Shown: in pieces, positions 1 through 9,732 of the stretch | Numbering within the stretch: position 1 is the first letter of the stretch | Layout of the letters: the number at the start of each line of letters is the position of its first letter | Assembly (NCBI GenBank): GCA_017547165.1 | Contig: JAFYQK010000002.1 | Location: forward strand, 1-64,000 | Reading direction: 5' to 3' | Source of the DNA: Bacteroidaceae bacterium | Lineage (GTDB): Bacteria > Bacteroidota > Bacteroidia > Bacteroidales > Bacteroidaceae | Length of the DNA stretch: 64,000 bases | Program-made: the position numbers and the translations under genes | Notes under the pieces: model-generated | Databases searched by the model: none | The model's input: only the letters and a program-made list of their open reading frames with translations | Told to the model about the DNA's origin: nothing

Positions 1-86
<86 letters not shown>

Positions 87-94
87 TTAAGAAG

Positions 95-132
95 AAGAGA
101 CCTTGTTATAACTAACAGGGTCTCTTTTGTTT
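95..132 (+). terminator. Intrinsic terminator of the rRNA operon
   Basis: A 13-bp stem (95-107 with 114-126, one G-T pair) with the 6-base loop ATAACT is followed by a T-rich run. It lies eight bases after the 5S rRNA, as expected for the end of an rRNA operon. Confidence 0.85.
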
Positions 133-283
133 TTTATGTGTAATAGCTTCTATCATTGACAGAAGTACTCCTAAAATAGTTTGGATGTATATTTGTGATT
201 TACTCTTTGGGTTTTATTCCAGTCTAAACGTAGAAATATTACTTTTTGCTAGTGAAAATAATTATTATGAGTTTACTTTAAAT

Positions 284-323
284 GCAAAAAATATCTCAAA
301 AGCAAATTTTACTAATGAGATAT
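284..323 (-). terminator. Probable terminator of the purF-like gene
   Basis: Read on the minus strand, ATATCTC (323-317) pairs with GAGATAT (297-291) and is followed directly by six T residues. It lies about 30 bases past the purF-like stop codon. The stem is short (7 bp) with a long loop, so the call is moderate. The rest of 133-353 shows nothing convincing. Confidence 0.45.
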
Positions 324-353
324 CTTTTGTATATGGTTTTTATTTGTTTTTAC

Positions 354-1808
354 TTAAAATTCCAACCTTTGTTCTGCCTCTGATGGGTTTTCTTGTTCAA
401 GGGTATAGAAACTACTACCGTCGAAGCAATGAGTGCATATACGCTCTTTAGGCAGTCCTATGGCTTTAACAAGTGTTTCCAATTTCGCAAATTTTAGTGA
501 GTCAAGATGTAGACGGTTTGCTATCTCCTGAACCATTTGGTTGTATTCGGGAGAATCTGTTTTTGTATATGCTTCTACATTCTTGTTCATATCGCCTTCG
601 AAGTCGGCAATAATGCGTCGTGTAATAAGCTCCATTTCATTCTTGCTTGCGCTGAAATTTACAAAGGGGCAACCATATATCAGTGGGGGACATGCAATGC
701 GCATGTGAGCTTCTTTTGCGCCAAGGGCATGTAGTGCTTCTGTATGATCTCTCAATTGAGTACCACGTACTATGGAGTCATCGCAGAATAGCACTCGCTT
801 GTCAAGCAGTATATCCTTATTTGCTATCAGTTTCATCTTTGCCACTAAAGCGCGCATATCTTGTCTGGCAGGAGTAAAGCTACGTGGCCATGTTGGTGTA
901 TATTTAGATATTGCTCGCGCATATGGTACTTTATGACCTTCGGAATAACCTACAGCCATACCTAAACCAGAATCGGGAATGCCGCATACGCAATCAACTT
1001 CGACAGGGTCTTCCTTTCCCATTTCTCGTCCACATTCCATACGAACGGCCTCTGCATTGCGCCCTTCATAGCAACTGGTAGGGAAACCATAATAGACCCA
1101 AAGGAAGGAACATATCTGCATGCCCTTATTAGGACGACGCAATTGTTGCATTCCATCGGCTTGTATACGAATTATTTCACCAGGACCAAGATAATGTAAG
1201 GTATCGTAGCCAAGATTAGGGAATGCTGTGTTTTCAGTGGTTACTGCCATTGCTCCATCTTTTTTGCCTACAACAATAGGCGTGCGTCCCCAAGAGTCGC
1301 GTGCTGCAATAACTCCATTTTCGGTCAGCAATAAAAGTGAGCAAGAACCTTTAACCTTGCGGAATACATTCTCGATACCATCGACAAAGGTTTTGCCCCT
1401 AATAATCAACAGTCCTATAAGTTCAGTGGGGTTAATGCGTCCACTTGAAAACTCACTCAGATGCATTCCTTCGTCAAGCATTTGCTGGGCCAACTCTTCA
1501 ATGTTGTTGATGCGTGCCACGGTAACTACAGCAAAGCGTCCGAGGTGACAATTTATTAACATTGGCTGAGCATCTGTGTCAGAGATAACTCCAATACCGC
1601 TATTACCTACAAATCTGTCTAATTCAGATTCAAAACGAGTGCGGAAATAAGTATTTTCGAGATTGTGAATACTGCGATAAAAACCATTCTCAGAAGAGAA
1701 TGTTGCCATACCTCCCCTTCGGGTACCAAGATGTGATTGATAGTCTGTTCCGTAAAAAAGGTCTGCTACACAAGGTTGTTGTGATACAGTTCCAAAAAAA
1801 CCACCCAT
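354..1808 (-). CDS. PurF-like amidophosphoribosyltransferase family protein lacking the N-terminal Cys
   Basis: This 484-residue protein has the two-domain layout of glutamine PRPP amidotransferase: an N-terminal nucleophile-hydrolase-like glutaminase domain (about 1-230) and a C-terminal type I phosphoribosyltransferase domain. The PRPP loop, FCDDSIVRGTQL, is intact near residues 341-352. True PurF exposes a Cys after removal of Met or a propeptide (CGVFG or CGIVG), and this residue hydrolyses glutamine. Here the aligned start is M-GGFFG, so the nucleophile is Gly and no other Cys occupies the site. The usual QHRGQ segment also reads HLGTRRGG. The phosphoribosyltransferase half may use free ammonia or a different acceptor. 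A genuine purF would be expected elsewhere in the genome. The gene has its own promoter at 1857-1888. Family assignment is firm; the reaction is not. Confidence 0.85.
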   Translation of the reverse strand: MGGFFGTVSQQPCVADLFYGTDYQSHLGTRRGGMATFSSENGFYRSIHNLENTYFRTRFESELDRFVGNSGIGVISDTDAQPMLINCHLGRFAVVTVARINNIEELAQQMLDEGMHLSEFSSGRINPTELIGLLIIRGKTFVDGIENVFRKVKGSCSLLLLTENGVIAARDSWGRTPIVVGKKDGAMAVTTENTAFPNLGYDTLHYLGPGEIIRIQADGMQQLRRPNKGMQICSFLWVYYGFPTSCYEGRNAEAVRMECGREMGKEDPVEVDCVCGIPDSGLGMAVGYSEGHKVPYARAISKYTPTWPRSFTPARQDMRALVAKMKLIANKDILLDKRVLFCDDSIVRGTQLRDHTEALHALGAKEAHMRIACPPLIYGCPFVNFSASKNEMELITRRIIADFEGDMNKNVEAYTKTDSPEYNQMVQEIANRLHLDSLKFAKLETLVKAIGLPKERICTHCFDGSSFYTLEQENPSEAEQRLEF

Positions 1809-1856
1809 ACCTTATTTGTTCTTTTTGTCTGAAATTTCAATAATTATTTTCTGCTT

Positions 1857-1888
1857 CAAAGTTACTGCAAAGGATGGAAATTACCAAA
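1857..1888 (-). promoter_or_regulatory. Bacteroidota-type promoter for the purF-like gene
   Basis: On the minus strand, TTTG (1888-1885), a 20-base spacer and TAACTTTG (1864-1857) match the Bacteroidota sigma-ABfr promoter. It implies a 5' leader of about 45 bases. Confidence 0.7.
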
Positions 1889-1937
1889 AAAAAAGCTTTT
1901 GAGTATAGCAAAAAAGTACTTTTTATTTCATGAAAGC

Positions 1938-3425
1938 TTATACTATGCCCATGCGTTTTGCTTCCTCCATCATAAAACTAAATGCAGCTTCATGGTCAGA
2001 GGGTATGCGCGATTCCCATATGGCATCTTTTACAGCTTGTTTCAACAAACCAACTTCACGGCATGGAGGAAGGTTCAGCACCTGCATGATTTCTTCACCA
2101 GTAATAGGATTTGTCCATGTTCGATAATTATCGCGAGCTTGCAGATCTATTATTTTCTCGCGTACAAGACGGAAATTGTCAAGAAATCGTTTCTTGCGTA
2201 TTTGGTTCTTTGAAGTTATGTCTGCTTCGCACAATGTCATCAAGTCATCAATGTCGTTTCCTGCTTCAAACAGCATCCTTCTAACAGCTGAGTCTGTTAC
2301 CTCTTCGTCGGCTATAGCCTGCGGTCTCATGTGCATGACAACAAGCTTTTCGACGTATGCCATTCTTTCATCAAGAGGTAGCTTCATACGTCTAAAGAGG
2401 TTTTTGATCATTTTTTGTCCGATGAAATTATGGTTGTGGAAGGTCCATCCCAAAGAATCGTCCCAACGTTTTGAACGAGGCTTGCCTATATCGTGTAACA
2501 ATGCAGCCCACCTTAAAAAGAGACTTTCTTCCTTACGGTCGACTGTAGAACGTGCAATATTGTCCAAAACTTCAAGAGTATGGAAGAAATTATCCTTGTG
2601 AGCTCTTCCGTTTCTGGTTTCTGTACCCCTAAGAGCAGCAATTTCGGGCAAGATTATCTCTAATAAACCGCACCTGTCTAATTCTATAAATCCAATGCTT
2701 GGTATTGGTGATAGAATTATTTTATTAAGTTCGTCAATTATTCGTTCTTGAGAGATTATCTTTATTCTTTCTGCATTGCGACATAGTGCCGCTTGTGTTT
2801 CGTCCTCTATTCGGAAGTTAAGTTGGCAGGAAAAGCGAATACAACGCATCATTCGTAATGGGTCGTCACTGAAAGTGATGTCAGGATCAAGAGGAGTTGC
2901 AATAATTCTGTCTTCCATGTCAAGCAAACCTTCAAAGCGGTCAATGAGGTGCCCGAAGGATTTGCTGTTCAACTGTATAGCCAAGGCATTAATGGTGAAA
3001 TCACGGCGATCAAGATCATCTTCCAATGTTCCATCCTCTACTATTGGTTTTCTGCTGTCCCGAGCATAACTTTCCCTTCTTGCCCCAACAAATTCAACTT
3101 CCTCTCCACGCCATTTTACCTGGGCTGTACCAAAGTTTTTGAAAACAGACACGTTGGCATGTCGTCCGAGTTTTTTACCTAATGCTTTAGCCAGACGAAT
3201 GCCGGGGCCCACATTGATGGTTGTTTCTCCTGCTTTTTTATATGTAGTATCAGGATCAACTACTACACAGTCAATGTCTTTTGAATGTCTTTCAAGGAAA
3301 AGGTCACGAACATAACCACCTACAACATAGCATTCCAAACCCAATTCATCGGCAGTTTCTGAAATGCGATGAAACATAGGCTTGTCCAAAAGTTGGAGCA
3401 AATCATTGTTGTTGAGGTGTAGCAT
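1938..3425 (-). CDS. cca: CCA-adding tRNA nucleotidyltransferase with HD domain
   Basis: This enzyme adds or repairs the 3' CCA end of tRNAs. The N-terminal polymerase-beta-type nucleotidyltransferase head carries GGYVRDL followed by the metal-binding pair in DID (about residues 36-53). The RRDFTINALA motif follows near residue 140, then the tRNA-binding region. A C-terminal HD phosphohydrolase domain begins at LLHDIGKPRSKR. The 495-residue length fits the HD-containing bacterial family. Whether the enzyme adds CCA alone or is one of an A-adding/CC-adding pair cannot be told here. The gene starts one base after the upstream lipoprotein stop codon, so it is almost certainly co-transcribed with porU and porV. 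Confidence 0.93.
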   Translation of the reverse strand: MLHLNNNDLLQLLDKPMFHRISETADELGLECYVVGGYVRDLFLERHSKDIDCVVVDPDTTYKKAGETTINVGPGIRLAKALGKKLGRHANVSVFKNFGTAQVKWRGEEVEFVGARRESYARDSRKPIVEDGTLEDDLDRRDFTINALAIQLNSKSFGHLIDRFEGLLDMEDRIIATPLDPDITFSDDPLRMMRCIRFSCQLNFRIEDETQAALCRNAERIKIISQERIIDELNKIILSPIPSIGFIELDRCGLLEIILPEIAALRGTETRNGRAHKDNFFHTLEVLDNIARSTVDRKEESLFLRWAALLHDIGKPRSKRWDDSLGWTFHNHNFIGQKMIKNLFRRMKLPLDERMAYVEKLVVMHMRPQAIADEEVTDSAVRRMLFEAGNDIDDLMTLCEADITSKNQIRKKRFLDNFRLVREKIIDLQARDNYRTWTNPITGEEIMQVLNLPPCREVGLLKQAVKDAIWESRIPSDHEAAFSFMMEEAKRMGIV

Positions 3426-3426
3426 G

Positions 3427-3771
3427 TTATCGTGATAACTTTTTACGATCTTCTATTAATTTTCGCTCAAAGAATTTGACTTTTGTAGAAAGACGTTTCC
3501 ATTCATCTCCTGTGACGCAGCTTAAACTGTCTTTTGCTTCCATCATCTCAATGCTGTCTAAAAGCAAAATCCCCTCAGCTCTGCTTTGGATAGCTGTGGG
3601 ATATTGTTTGCGCATACTAAGCACACTATCTCTTGCAGCATCATATCTTCCAGCGTACAGATGCTCTCTTGATTTTGCTAATATGGTAGATGCAGCTTCT
3701 TCGGGAGATTGCTGGTTGCACGAACTAATAGAAAATATTAGTACTAATAAGGCAATTAAATGACATTTCAT
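3427..3771 (-). CDS. Small helical lipoprotein of unknown function
   Basis: The 114-residue product starts with a lipoprotein signal peptide ending in the lipobox SISSC (Cys18). The mature part is charged and predicted to be helical, with an E/K/R-rich C-terminal end (FFERKLIEDRKKL) that could form a coiled coil. No catalytic motif is visible. It sits between porV and cca with gaps of 23 and 1 bases, so it belongs to the same operon. A link to outer-membrane or type IX secretion biogenesis is only suggested by position. I do not recognise the family. Confidence 0.75.
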   Translation of the reverse strand: MKCHLIALLVLIFSISSCNQQSPEEAASTILAKSREHLYAGRYDAARDSVLSMRKQYPTAIQSRAEGILLLDSIEMMEAKDSLSCVTGDEWKRLSTKVKFFERKLIEDRKKLSR

Positions 3772-3794
3772 TTATGAGTATGATGTAAAAAAAA

Positions 3795-4961
3795 TTAGTA
3801 TTTTTTACGGCCGAATAAATCCTTCATTCCATCAAGATCAAATCCGAGTGAGAATCTCATGGTCTGGTCAAGGGGATTGCCTTGTGCTGTAGCTATACAA
3901 TATGCTGCATCAACACTGAAAACGCTCATTTTAAGGCCTGCGCCAACTGTGAAATATTGTCTGTTGCCCTTATGAGGATTCTCGTAATGATAACCCGCTC
4001 TAAGCATAAATCGATCATTGTATGTGTATTCGGCGCCAAAACTCCAACGCAATTCTTGAAATTCTTCTTTAAAACCGCCAGGTGCATCTGCAAAACTTTT
4101 GAAGATACCACCGATAGAACTTACTGAGTAATAGTCTTCCTCTAAACGTTTTTCATAATCTTCTGCAGATTCTCCTTCTCCTTGTATTGGTTTCGTTGGA
4201 ATACATAATTTGTAAACTTCCGCACCAAACGAAAATTTGTTGAATTCGTTTATGGGAACAGTCATATTGGCTCCTAATCTAAGTATAGCAGGCAGAAAAT
4301 CAGCATGAGTACTATTTCCCATATTAATTTTAGAGCCTATATTTGTCAGGGCAATACCCCAGGACATGCTGCATTCTCTATTACCTACCATAAAGTATCC
4401 TTGACGATACATAGTAATATCTGCCGCAAAGGCCTTGCCTGTAGCAGCTTCTTGGGCAGGGTCATAGTTCATATTTGAGAGAATGAATCGCATGGCGACA
4501 CCCATAGAGAATGTGGGGGTCAGCATACGACTATAAGCTACATCTATTGCCATTTCGTACGGACTGAAACTGTAGTCTCCGGCTGTTGTTGAAACCTCGC
4601 CCATTCCAAAATATCTAAGAGAACCGCTTATGGCAGAATATTCGCCAATACGATAGAAGCCTGAAACATTTGCAAGGTTAATGCCAGTTACTATTTTTCG
4701 CAACCATGGGGTGTATGAGGCACTGATACCTGCACGGGCAATGTTCCATGGATATTTAGCACAATTCCAGAACTGACTGTTGGCATCAGCATCTGTTGCG
4801 ACACCCATATCGCCCATTGAACCTGCACGGGCGTCAGGAGCTATTGCTAATGATGTGACACCATATATTTCTGGATTGAACCTTTCTGACAAATCAGAGT
4901 TCTGTGCTTTAGCGGAAATGCTAAGAATAACAGCAACTAGATATAATATACTTTTTTTCAT
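3795..4961 (-). CDS. porV: Type IX secretion system outer-membrane protein PorV (LptO)
   Basis: PorV is a FadL-like outer-membrane beta-barrel that carries type IX cargo from the translocon to the PorU sortase. The 388-residue protein has a cleavable signal peptide (MKKSILYLVAVILSISAKAQ). The family N-terminal block PDARAGSMGDMGVATDAD follows near residue 43, and amphipathic beta-strands run to the C-terminus. The length is typical. It lies 26 bases downstream of porU in the same direction, the usual partner arrangement. The sortase and shuttle form the attachment complex that cleaves C-terminal sorting domains and anchors cargo on the cell surface. Confidence 0.92.
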   Translation of the reverse strand: MKKSILYLVAVILSISAKAQNSDLSERFNPEIYGVTSLAIAPDARAGSMGDMGVATDADANSQFWNCAKYPWNIARAGISASYTPWLRKIVTGINLANVSGFYRIGEYSAISGSLRYFGMGEVSTTAGDYSFSPYEMAIDVAYSRMLTPTFSMGVAMRFILSNMNYDPAQEAATGKAFAADITMYRQGYFMVGNRECSMSWGIALTNIGSKINMGNSTHADFLPAILRLGANMTVPINEFNKFSFGAEVYKLCIPTKPIQGEGESAEDYEKRLEEDYYSVSSIGGIFKSFADAPGGFKEEFQELRWSFGAEYTYNDRFMLRAGYHYENPHKGNRQYFTVGAGLKMSVFSVDAAYCIATAQGNPLDQTMRFSLGFDLDGMKDLFGRKKY

Positions 4962-4987
4962 ACGTGTTATTATAACTGAAAAATGGT

Positions 4988-7900
4988 CTATTTATTGCCC
5001 CTGAAGATGAATTTCTTTTCTTTATGACTTGTCTTGCTTCCATTATAAGAGGCGCTGACTTTGCATATGTAAATACCATTGTTTAATTTAGAACCGCTTC
5101 CATTGCATCCTGCCCATGGAATAGTGATGATGCCCTTATCGTTGTTGGTATTAAAAGTTTGTCTCCACTGCAAGGCACCAGAGATGGAGAATATTTCTAA
5201 AATAAATTTGCATTCTACACCGGGAAGATTATAGGATACATGGAAATTTGTGCATCCCGAAACAATGTCTTCCTCTAAAATGAGGGAAACTATTTCTGGT
5301 TTAAGATTTTCTCCTACGATGAAATTCAAGGTTTTAATGCTGGTGTTATTCAACATATCCCATGCTCTAAACGTCAGTCGATGTGCTCCGGTTTCAAGTT
5401 CAGGCATATCGTTGAAGGTAACCTGTCCTTGCATATAATTGTTTGTGTTTGGCACATAGTATGAATTAAGATTATATGTTTTCTTCGGATCTCCGTCAAT
5501 ACACAATTGTAAATCGTGTCCGATTCCATTTCCGTTGAATTGAATCCCAGATTCGTCAAATAATTCCGCAACAAAAACTGGTTTGGATGCAACGGCATCA
5601 CCGTCGGCAAAATCTCTGTTGTTGAGATAGATGAAGATTTCTGGTCCCAGGGAGTCTGTCTCAATATCAGAACTATAACCACCTATCAGGAAGTTCTCAT
5701 TATATCCATTAGCCTCTAATAGGTTTTTGTGATCAGTGGCATAGAATACAAAACGACCGTTTTCATCGCTATAACTGATGTCTTTGGGGATAACTACTAT
5801 TGTTTCGAATTTGCCGGCCTTGATACTGTCAATGCCGAAATTTATTTCTTTGTTCCAATCGCTGTATGTGAGTGGATCGTTTCCTGTATTGCCTCGGGTA
5901 GATATTGTATTTTTGTTATCATAGAGTCGATAGTTGAAAATACCATAGAAGTTATCTGAAATATTGCCATCTGTATTTTCGATGTGTCCAGAAATTCTAA
6001 CGCGTGCTCCACCTTGAAGCTGCTGATTTCCACTGATCGCTTCGCCGTTGATGCTGTCTAATATAACTCTAGGACTGGGATTACCAAATACTAATGCCGG
6101 ATCCCCAAGCAATGCGTATTGTAACTTATTTTGAGGTTGAGAACCATCTGAAACATTACTTACCATTCCCTGCTTGGCAAGGCGTAGAGCTTCGCCAACA
6201 CTGTAGCGTTTGCCATTATTGTCACTTTCGAACAGGTATTTTGAAAACAATCTGTTAAGGTAGAAATTCTGGGTACTATAAACGGTATGTGTTGTGCCTA
6301 TGAATGCCACACCACCACCATCTTTGTTTAATACTGCTGTTTCGCCAAGGTTTTCCTCATGACTGTCAAATGGTGAAATATCGCAAGCTGCGGTGTACCA
6401 AAGGGGAAGTTTATCTGTTTTCCATGCCTTCATGTCATCAAGTGTCACTACACGCTCGTGGCTTAAAAGATATGTTGCACCATGGCCAGTATAGTTGAAA
6501 AACATAGTGCCGTCCTTTACATACTTGTCTATGATGTTCTCGATTTCTGGATAGGAATAATATAGCCCTTGGTTGACACGCTGATAATTGTCCCACATAA
6601 CCTTACGGACATCAAGGCTTGGAGATGTCTCAGAAATGCGATCGGCAACCTGATTTGCTTCTGTCATATGGGTGTTTTCATCGCCATCGTCGCCCATAAC
6701 AACTACTCTATTGCACCACTCGCCGGCTTTTTCTCGAGAGAGATGGGTGATTGTTTTGTCCACCATAATTTTAGCTTGTGCCTCAGTTGTTACAGGAAAG
6801 CGACCTATTGCCAAATCTGAAACATCTTTGGTCGGTTGTCCTCCTTCTCCGTCGTCCATCAAACCAAAATAATCTTCCCAACAATAAGCATGTGTGTCGC
6901 TATAGCTATTTTCGCTTTGATAACAAAGCAGATAGTCGTTTGGTGAATAGTTCCGCCAGGCTGTGGATTTCATCCTATTGTCCCATGCGCAATCTCCAAA
7001 CAACAAAAGAAATTTTGGCGTATTGCCGTTTTTGCTGGCTTTGTCGTAAAGCATCTTCAAAAAACGACGGTAGGCAGTGGCATCGGGAGTGCCTGAAGAG
7101 AATTCGTTGAAAACCTGATCTGCCCTAACAACCAAACAGTTTATATTGCTATATTTCTTATGTGCTTCAGCAAGTCGGTTGGCTTGTGTTATTAGTTTAC
7201 CATTTGCAGGCACAATTATCACCATTTCAACGTCAGTTGTGGCATGTAGATTTTGGTTCTCTATAGATGTTCCCGCTTTTGGCTCTGGATATGAGTATTC
7301 GGGGTCAAAGGCAACAAAATCTCTTTCGCCATGTTCAGTTGAGAAAGACAAACCATCATTTGATTCTACAACTTTGACCAATGTGGCAGGCATACCTCTT
7401 TGGCCTAACTGTATGATTTTAACTTGTGATAAACTGCCTTTTATTTCGCTGAAACGAGTGGGGCCTGTGAAGTTTTTTGTCACTGCAGATGAATTGCCAG
7501 TTCCAATACCTGTACCCGAATACCCCCCGCCAAATTTTATGAATCCATTTTTGATTTCCAGAGGAGAGGTATAGCTCATCGCAATATAGTCTAATCGCGC
7601 TTGCACACTGCTACTTCCCTGGGTAGATAGTTTTATCTTCCAGTCTTTTAAATCCTTTTTGAAGTCGGCAATGCTTAAATTATTTACCTTCTTTTCGGTA
7701 AAGTACATGTAGCTGCCAGGAGCAGAGATAGTCGTTTTTGTCAGTACAGAATCGTTTACAGTTATGGTCAAAGGAGTACTTACATCGCTGCTGGTGAATA
7801 CAACTGTAAGTTTTTCATTGCCAATACTATTGATATCGCTAAACGAATAGTTTTTATAAGAGCCTCCTGTGAAGAGCGAACTTTCAACAAGGTTTCGTCC

Positions 7901-8788
7901 TGCTCTAAACCAAGCAAAGTCATCAACTTCATGCAATGAATGGGCAAGGGCAGAGGTAACATTGTGTTTTACATCCCCAGTATAGTCTGGGGCAATTGTA
8001 ATATCCTCCCTTTTTTCTCCCTCCGTTAGGAAATAAGTGGCTTGGGTGGCGTAAGCATTAAATATTCTGTTAACTCCATTCCATTTAACTAAGCCGTTGC
8101 CCCAAAAGAGTAACTCACCCTTGCTGTTTTTATATAGGGGCACTTCTTCAAGGTCATCAAAATCATTATCGGCGTCAATTACCTCATTTTGCTGATGACC
8201 GCCATATCCATAAAGGTGTACATTGTCGGGATTTTGGAATCCCATTTTCGATAAAAACTCGGGAGTAAGCCGGTACATACCATCTTCTGTGATATGAATT
8301 TTTTTCCATGTTCCCGATGCTAGGACAGAGTTCTCAGCATATCTAGCTTTTGCATATTCTTGAGTTCTGGATGCCTTAACAATAGGAGTGGCCGTAATGA
8401 CAATTTGGGCACTGACAAGTTTTTTATATTCTTTTCCTTCTTTGACAATAGGCACAAAACTATAGTTCAATACCCCTTCACCTTTACTAACGGAAATGTA
8501 TTGTTCAATGTTGATTTTTGTGTCAATAAGATGAGAGTGTTTGTTTGCAAGTTGCATCTCTTTCTTATTTAGAGGAAGCCACGAGGGAAATTCAATATCA
8601 ATTTTATATGTGTGGTATCTATAGTCAGTTTCAAGAGGAACAGCCTCGCTATAGGTGGGACATAAAGTGTCTTTGGTTAGGATGTTCCAATCTAAAAAAG
8701 TCAGTTTCTCTTGGGCAAAGGAAACCAAGGAAGTCAGAGATGTGACAACCAATAACGATAAAAAGCGAAGTTTGCCTTTGTCAAACAT
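4988..8788 (-). CDS. porU: Type IX secretion sortase PorU (gingipain-like C25 peptidase)
   Basis: PorU removes the C-terminal signal of type IX cargo and links the cargo to surface lipopolysaccharide. The 1266-residue protein has a signal peptide ending near SFAQ, a long beta-rich N-terminal region, and a caspase-like C25 domain in the centre. The catalytic pair is visible: His in NYTGHGATYLL (about residue 769) and Cys in WYTAACDISPFD (about residue 802). Ig-like domains follow, and the C-terminus ends in an LNNGIYICKV-type strand resembling a sorting domain, as in PorU of Porphyromonas. The stop lies 26 bases before porV. Only 37 bases separate its start from the upstream FAH-family gene, so read-through from that promoter is likely. 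Confidence 0.93.
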   Translation of the reverse strand: MFDKGKLRFLSLLVVTSLTSLVSFAQEKLTFLDWNILTKDTLCPTYSEAVPLETDYRYHTYKIDIEFPSWLPLNKKEMQLANKHSHLIDTKINIEQYISVSKGEGVLNYSFVPIVKEGKEYKKLVSAQIVITATPIVKASRTQEYAKARYAENSVLASGTWKKIHITEDGMYRLTPEFLSKMGFQNPDNVHLYGYGGHQQNEVIDADNDFDDLEEVPLYKNSKGELLFWGNGLVKWNGVNRIFNAYATQATYFLTEGEKREDITIAPDYTGDVKHNVTSALAHSLHEVDDFAWFRAGRNLVESSLFTGGSYKNYSFSDINSIGNEKLTVVFTSSDVSTPLTITVNDSVLTKTTISAPGSYMYFTEKKVNNLSIADFKKDLKDWKIKLSTQGSSSVQARLDYIAMSYTSPLEIKNGFIKFGGGYSGTGIGTGNSSAVTKNFTGPTRFSEIKGSLSQVKIIQLGQRGMPATLVKVVESNDGLSFSTEHGERDFVAFDPEYSYPEPKAGTSIENQNLHATTDVEMVIIVPANGKLITQANRLAEAHKKYSNINCLVVRADQVFNEFSSGTPDATAYRRFLKMLYDKASKNGNTPKFLLLFGDCAWDNRMKSTAWRNYSPNDYLLCYQSENSYSDTHAYCWEDYFGLMDDGEGGQPTKDVSDLAIGRFPVTTEAQAKIMVDKTITHLSREKAGEWCNRVVVMGDDGDENTHMTEANQVADRISETSPSLDVRKVMWDNYQRVNQGLYYSYPEIENIIDKYVKDGTMFFNYTGHGATYLLSHERVVTLDDMKAWKTDKLPLWYTAACDISPFDSHEENLGETAVLNKDGGGVAFIGTTHTVYSTQNFYLNRLFSKYLFESDNNGKRYSVGEALRLAKQGMVSNVSDGSQPQNKLQYALLGDPALVFGNPSPRVILDSINGEAISGNQQLQGGARVRISGHIENTDGNISDNFYGIFNYRLYDNKNTISTRGNTGNDPLTYSDWNKEINFGIDSIKAGKFETIVVIPKDISYSDENGRFVFYATDHKNLLEANGYNENFLIGGYSSDIETDSLGPEIFIYLNNRDFADGDAVASKPVFVAELFDESGIQFNGNGIGHDLQLCIDGDPKKTYNLNSYYVPNTNNYMQGQVTFNDMPELETGAHRLTFRAWDMLNNTSIKTLNFIVGENLKPEIVSLILEEDIVSGCTNFHVSYNLPGVECKFILEIFSISGALQWRQTFNTNNDKGIITIPWAGCNGSGSKLNNGIYICKVSASYNGSKTSHKEKKFIFRGNK

Positions 8789-8825
8789 ATTTTCTATAAA
8801 TCTATTTAGATGTTGTTCCTATATT

Positions 8826-9524
8826 TTACTTGACATTAAAGTCAAGAACTTTCTCCCCGTTCATCCACCCCTCAAGGTGGTCATCGATATGTACTTGTCC
8901 AACTCCTATAGGTGTTCCAGTGAATATCAAATCACCTGTTTTTAGTGTGAAAAATTGGCTGACATAGCTGACAATGTGGTCAACAGAGTTTATCATGTTT
9001 GCACTGTTGCCTTGTTGTACGGTCTTGCCGTTGATGTCAAGGTGAAACTCTACGCCTTCCAGTAATTTTTGTGAAACAATATGGTTCTCATCTTTTTGTG
9101 CCGCCCCCTCGAGTAAAGCCTCTTTGTTGTTGGTGAAATCACGGAATTCTCCAATTACTGCACTTCCGTCAAAACCTTTTGCTATATCCCAGGGTAGTCC
9201 TTGGGATCTTAATCTTCTTTGCAGATCTCTGGCAGTAAAATCTATACCAACGGTAACTGCATCATAGTATCTATGTGCAAAGCGTTCGCTTATACTGCGC
9301 CCCATTCTGCAGATTCTTACAACCAGTTCTGTTTCGTATTCGCACTCTTGTGTATAGTCAGGAATAAAAAATGGACGCCCTCGTGTTATCAAAGCACTAT
9401 CACATTTGGTGAACACCACTGGTTCATCATATATACCTTCTTCTCTGGCCAATATGCCAGGTGCAGATTGTTCCAATTCTATCGCGTGGTCGCGATAATT
9501 CATTCCTATTCCAAAAATCTTCAT
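8826..9524 (-). CDS. Fumarylacetoacetate hydrolase (FAH) family protein
   Basis: This 232-residue protein belongs to the small FAH superfamily of acylpyruvases, oxaloacetate decarboxylases and isomerases, which are metal-dependent cytoplasmic enzymes. Signature segments are NYRDH near the start, the metal-binding carboxylates around YETELVV, TARDLQRRLRSQG, AKGFDG, and the C-terminal DLIFTGTPIGVG. The length fits the minimal catalytic domain. The exact substrate cannot be read from sequence. Its promoter lies so close that the mRNA would have almost no leader. It probably heads the operon containing porU, porV, the small lipoprotein and cca. Confidence 0.88.
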   Translation of the reverse strand: MKIFGIGMNYRDHAIELEQSAPGILAREEGIYDEPVVFTKCDSALITRGRPFFIPDYTQECEYETELVVRICRMGRSISERFAHRYYDAVTVGIDFTARDLQRRLRSQGLPWDIAKGFDGSAVIGEFRDFTNNKEALLEGAAQKDENHIVSQKLLEGVEFHLDINGKTVQQGNSANMINSVDHIVSYVSQFFTLKTGDLIFTGTPIGVGQVHIDDHLEGWMNGEKVLDFNVK

Positions 9525-9534
9525 ATCTAACGGA

Positions 9535-9566
9535 CAAAGGTATAAATAAATTGTTACTAAAGCAAA
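9535..9566 (-). promoter_or_regulatory. Promoter of the FAH-porU-porV operon
   Basis: On the minus strand, TTTG (9566-9563), a 20-base spacer and TACCTTTG (9542-9535) match the Bacteroidota consensus. The start codon at 9524 is only about 10 bases past the -7 box, implying a leader of a few bases at most. Confidence 0.7.
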
Positions 9567-9732
9567 TTTTACTTACCTTATTATAATACAAGACAGTGCG
9601 AGGTTGATATTCATGTGCACCTTTTTTTGTTAATAAATGGTTTAGGAAAACCAAAAATATTGTAAATAATAGAATAATTGATAGATGAAAGAGTGATTTT
9701 GATTATCCGATGAAACCGAAAAGAAATACAGT

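Noticed and set aside
185..451. Plus-strand 88-codon frame between the 5S rRNA and the purF-like gene
   Set aside because: It overlaps the end of the purF-like gene on the other strand, has no promoter, and its residues look like translated AT-rich DNA.
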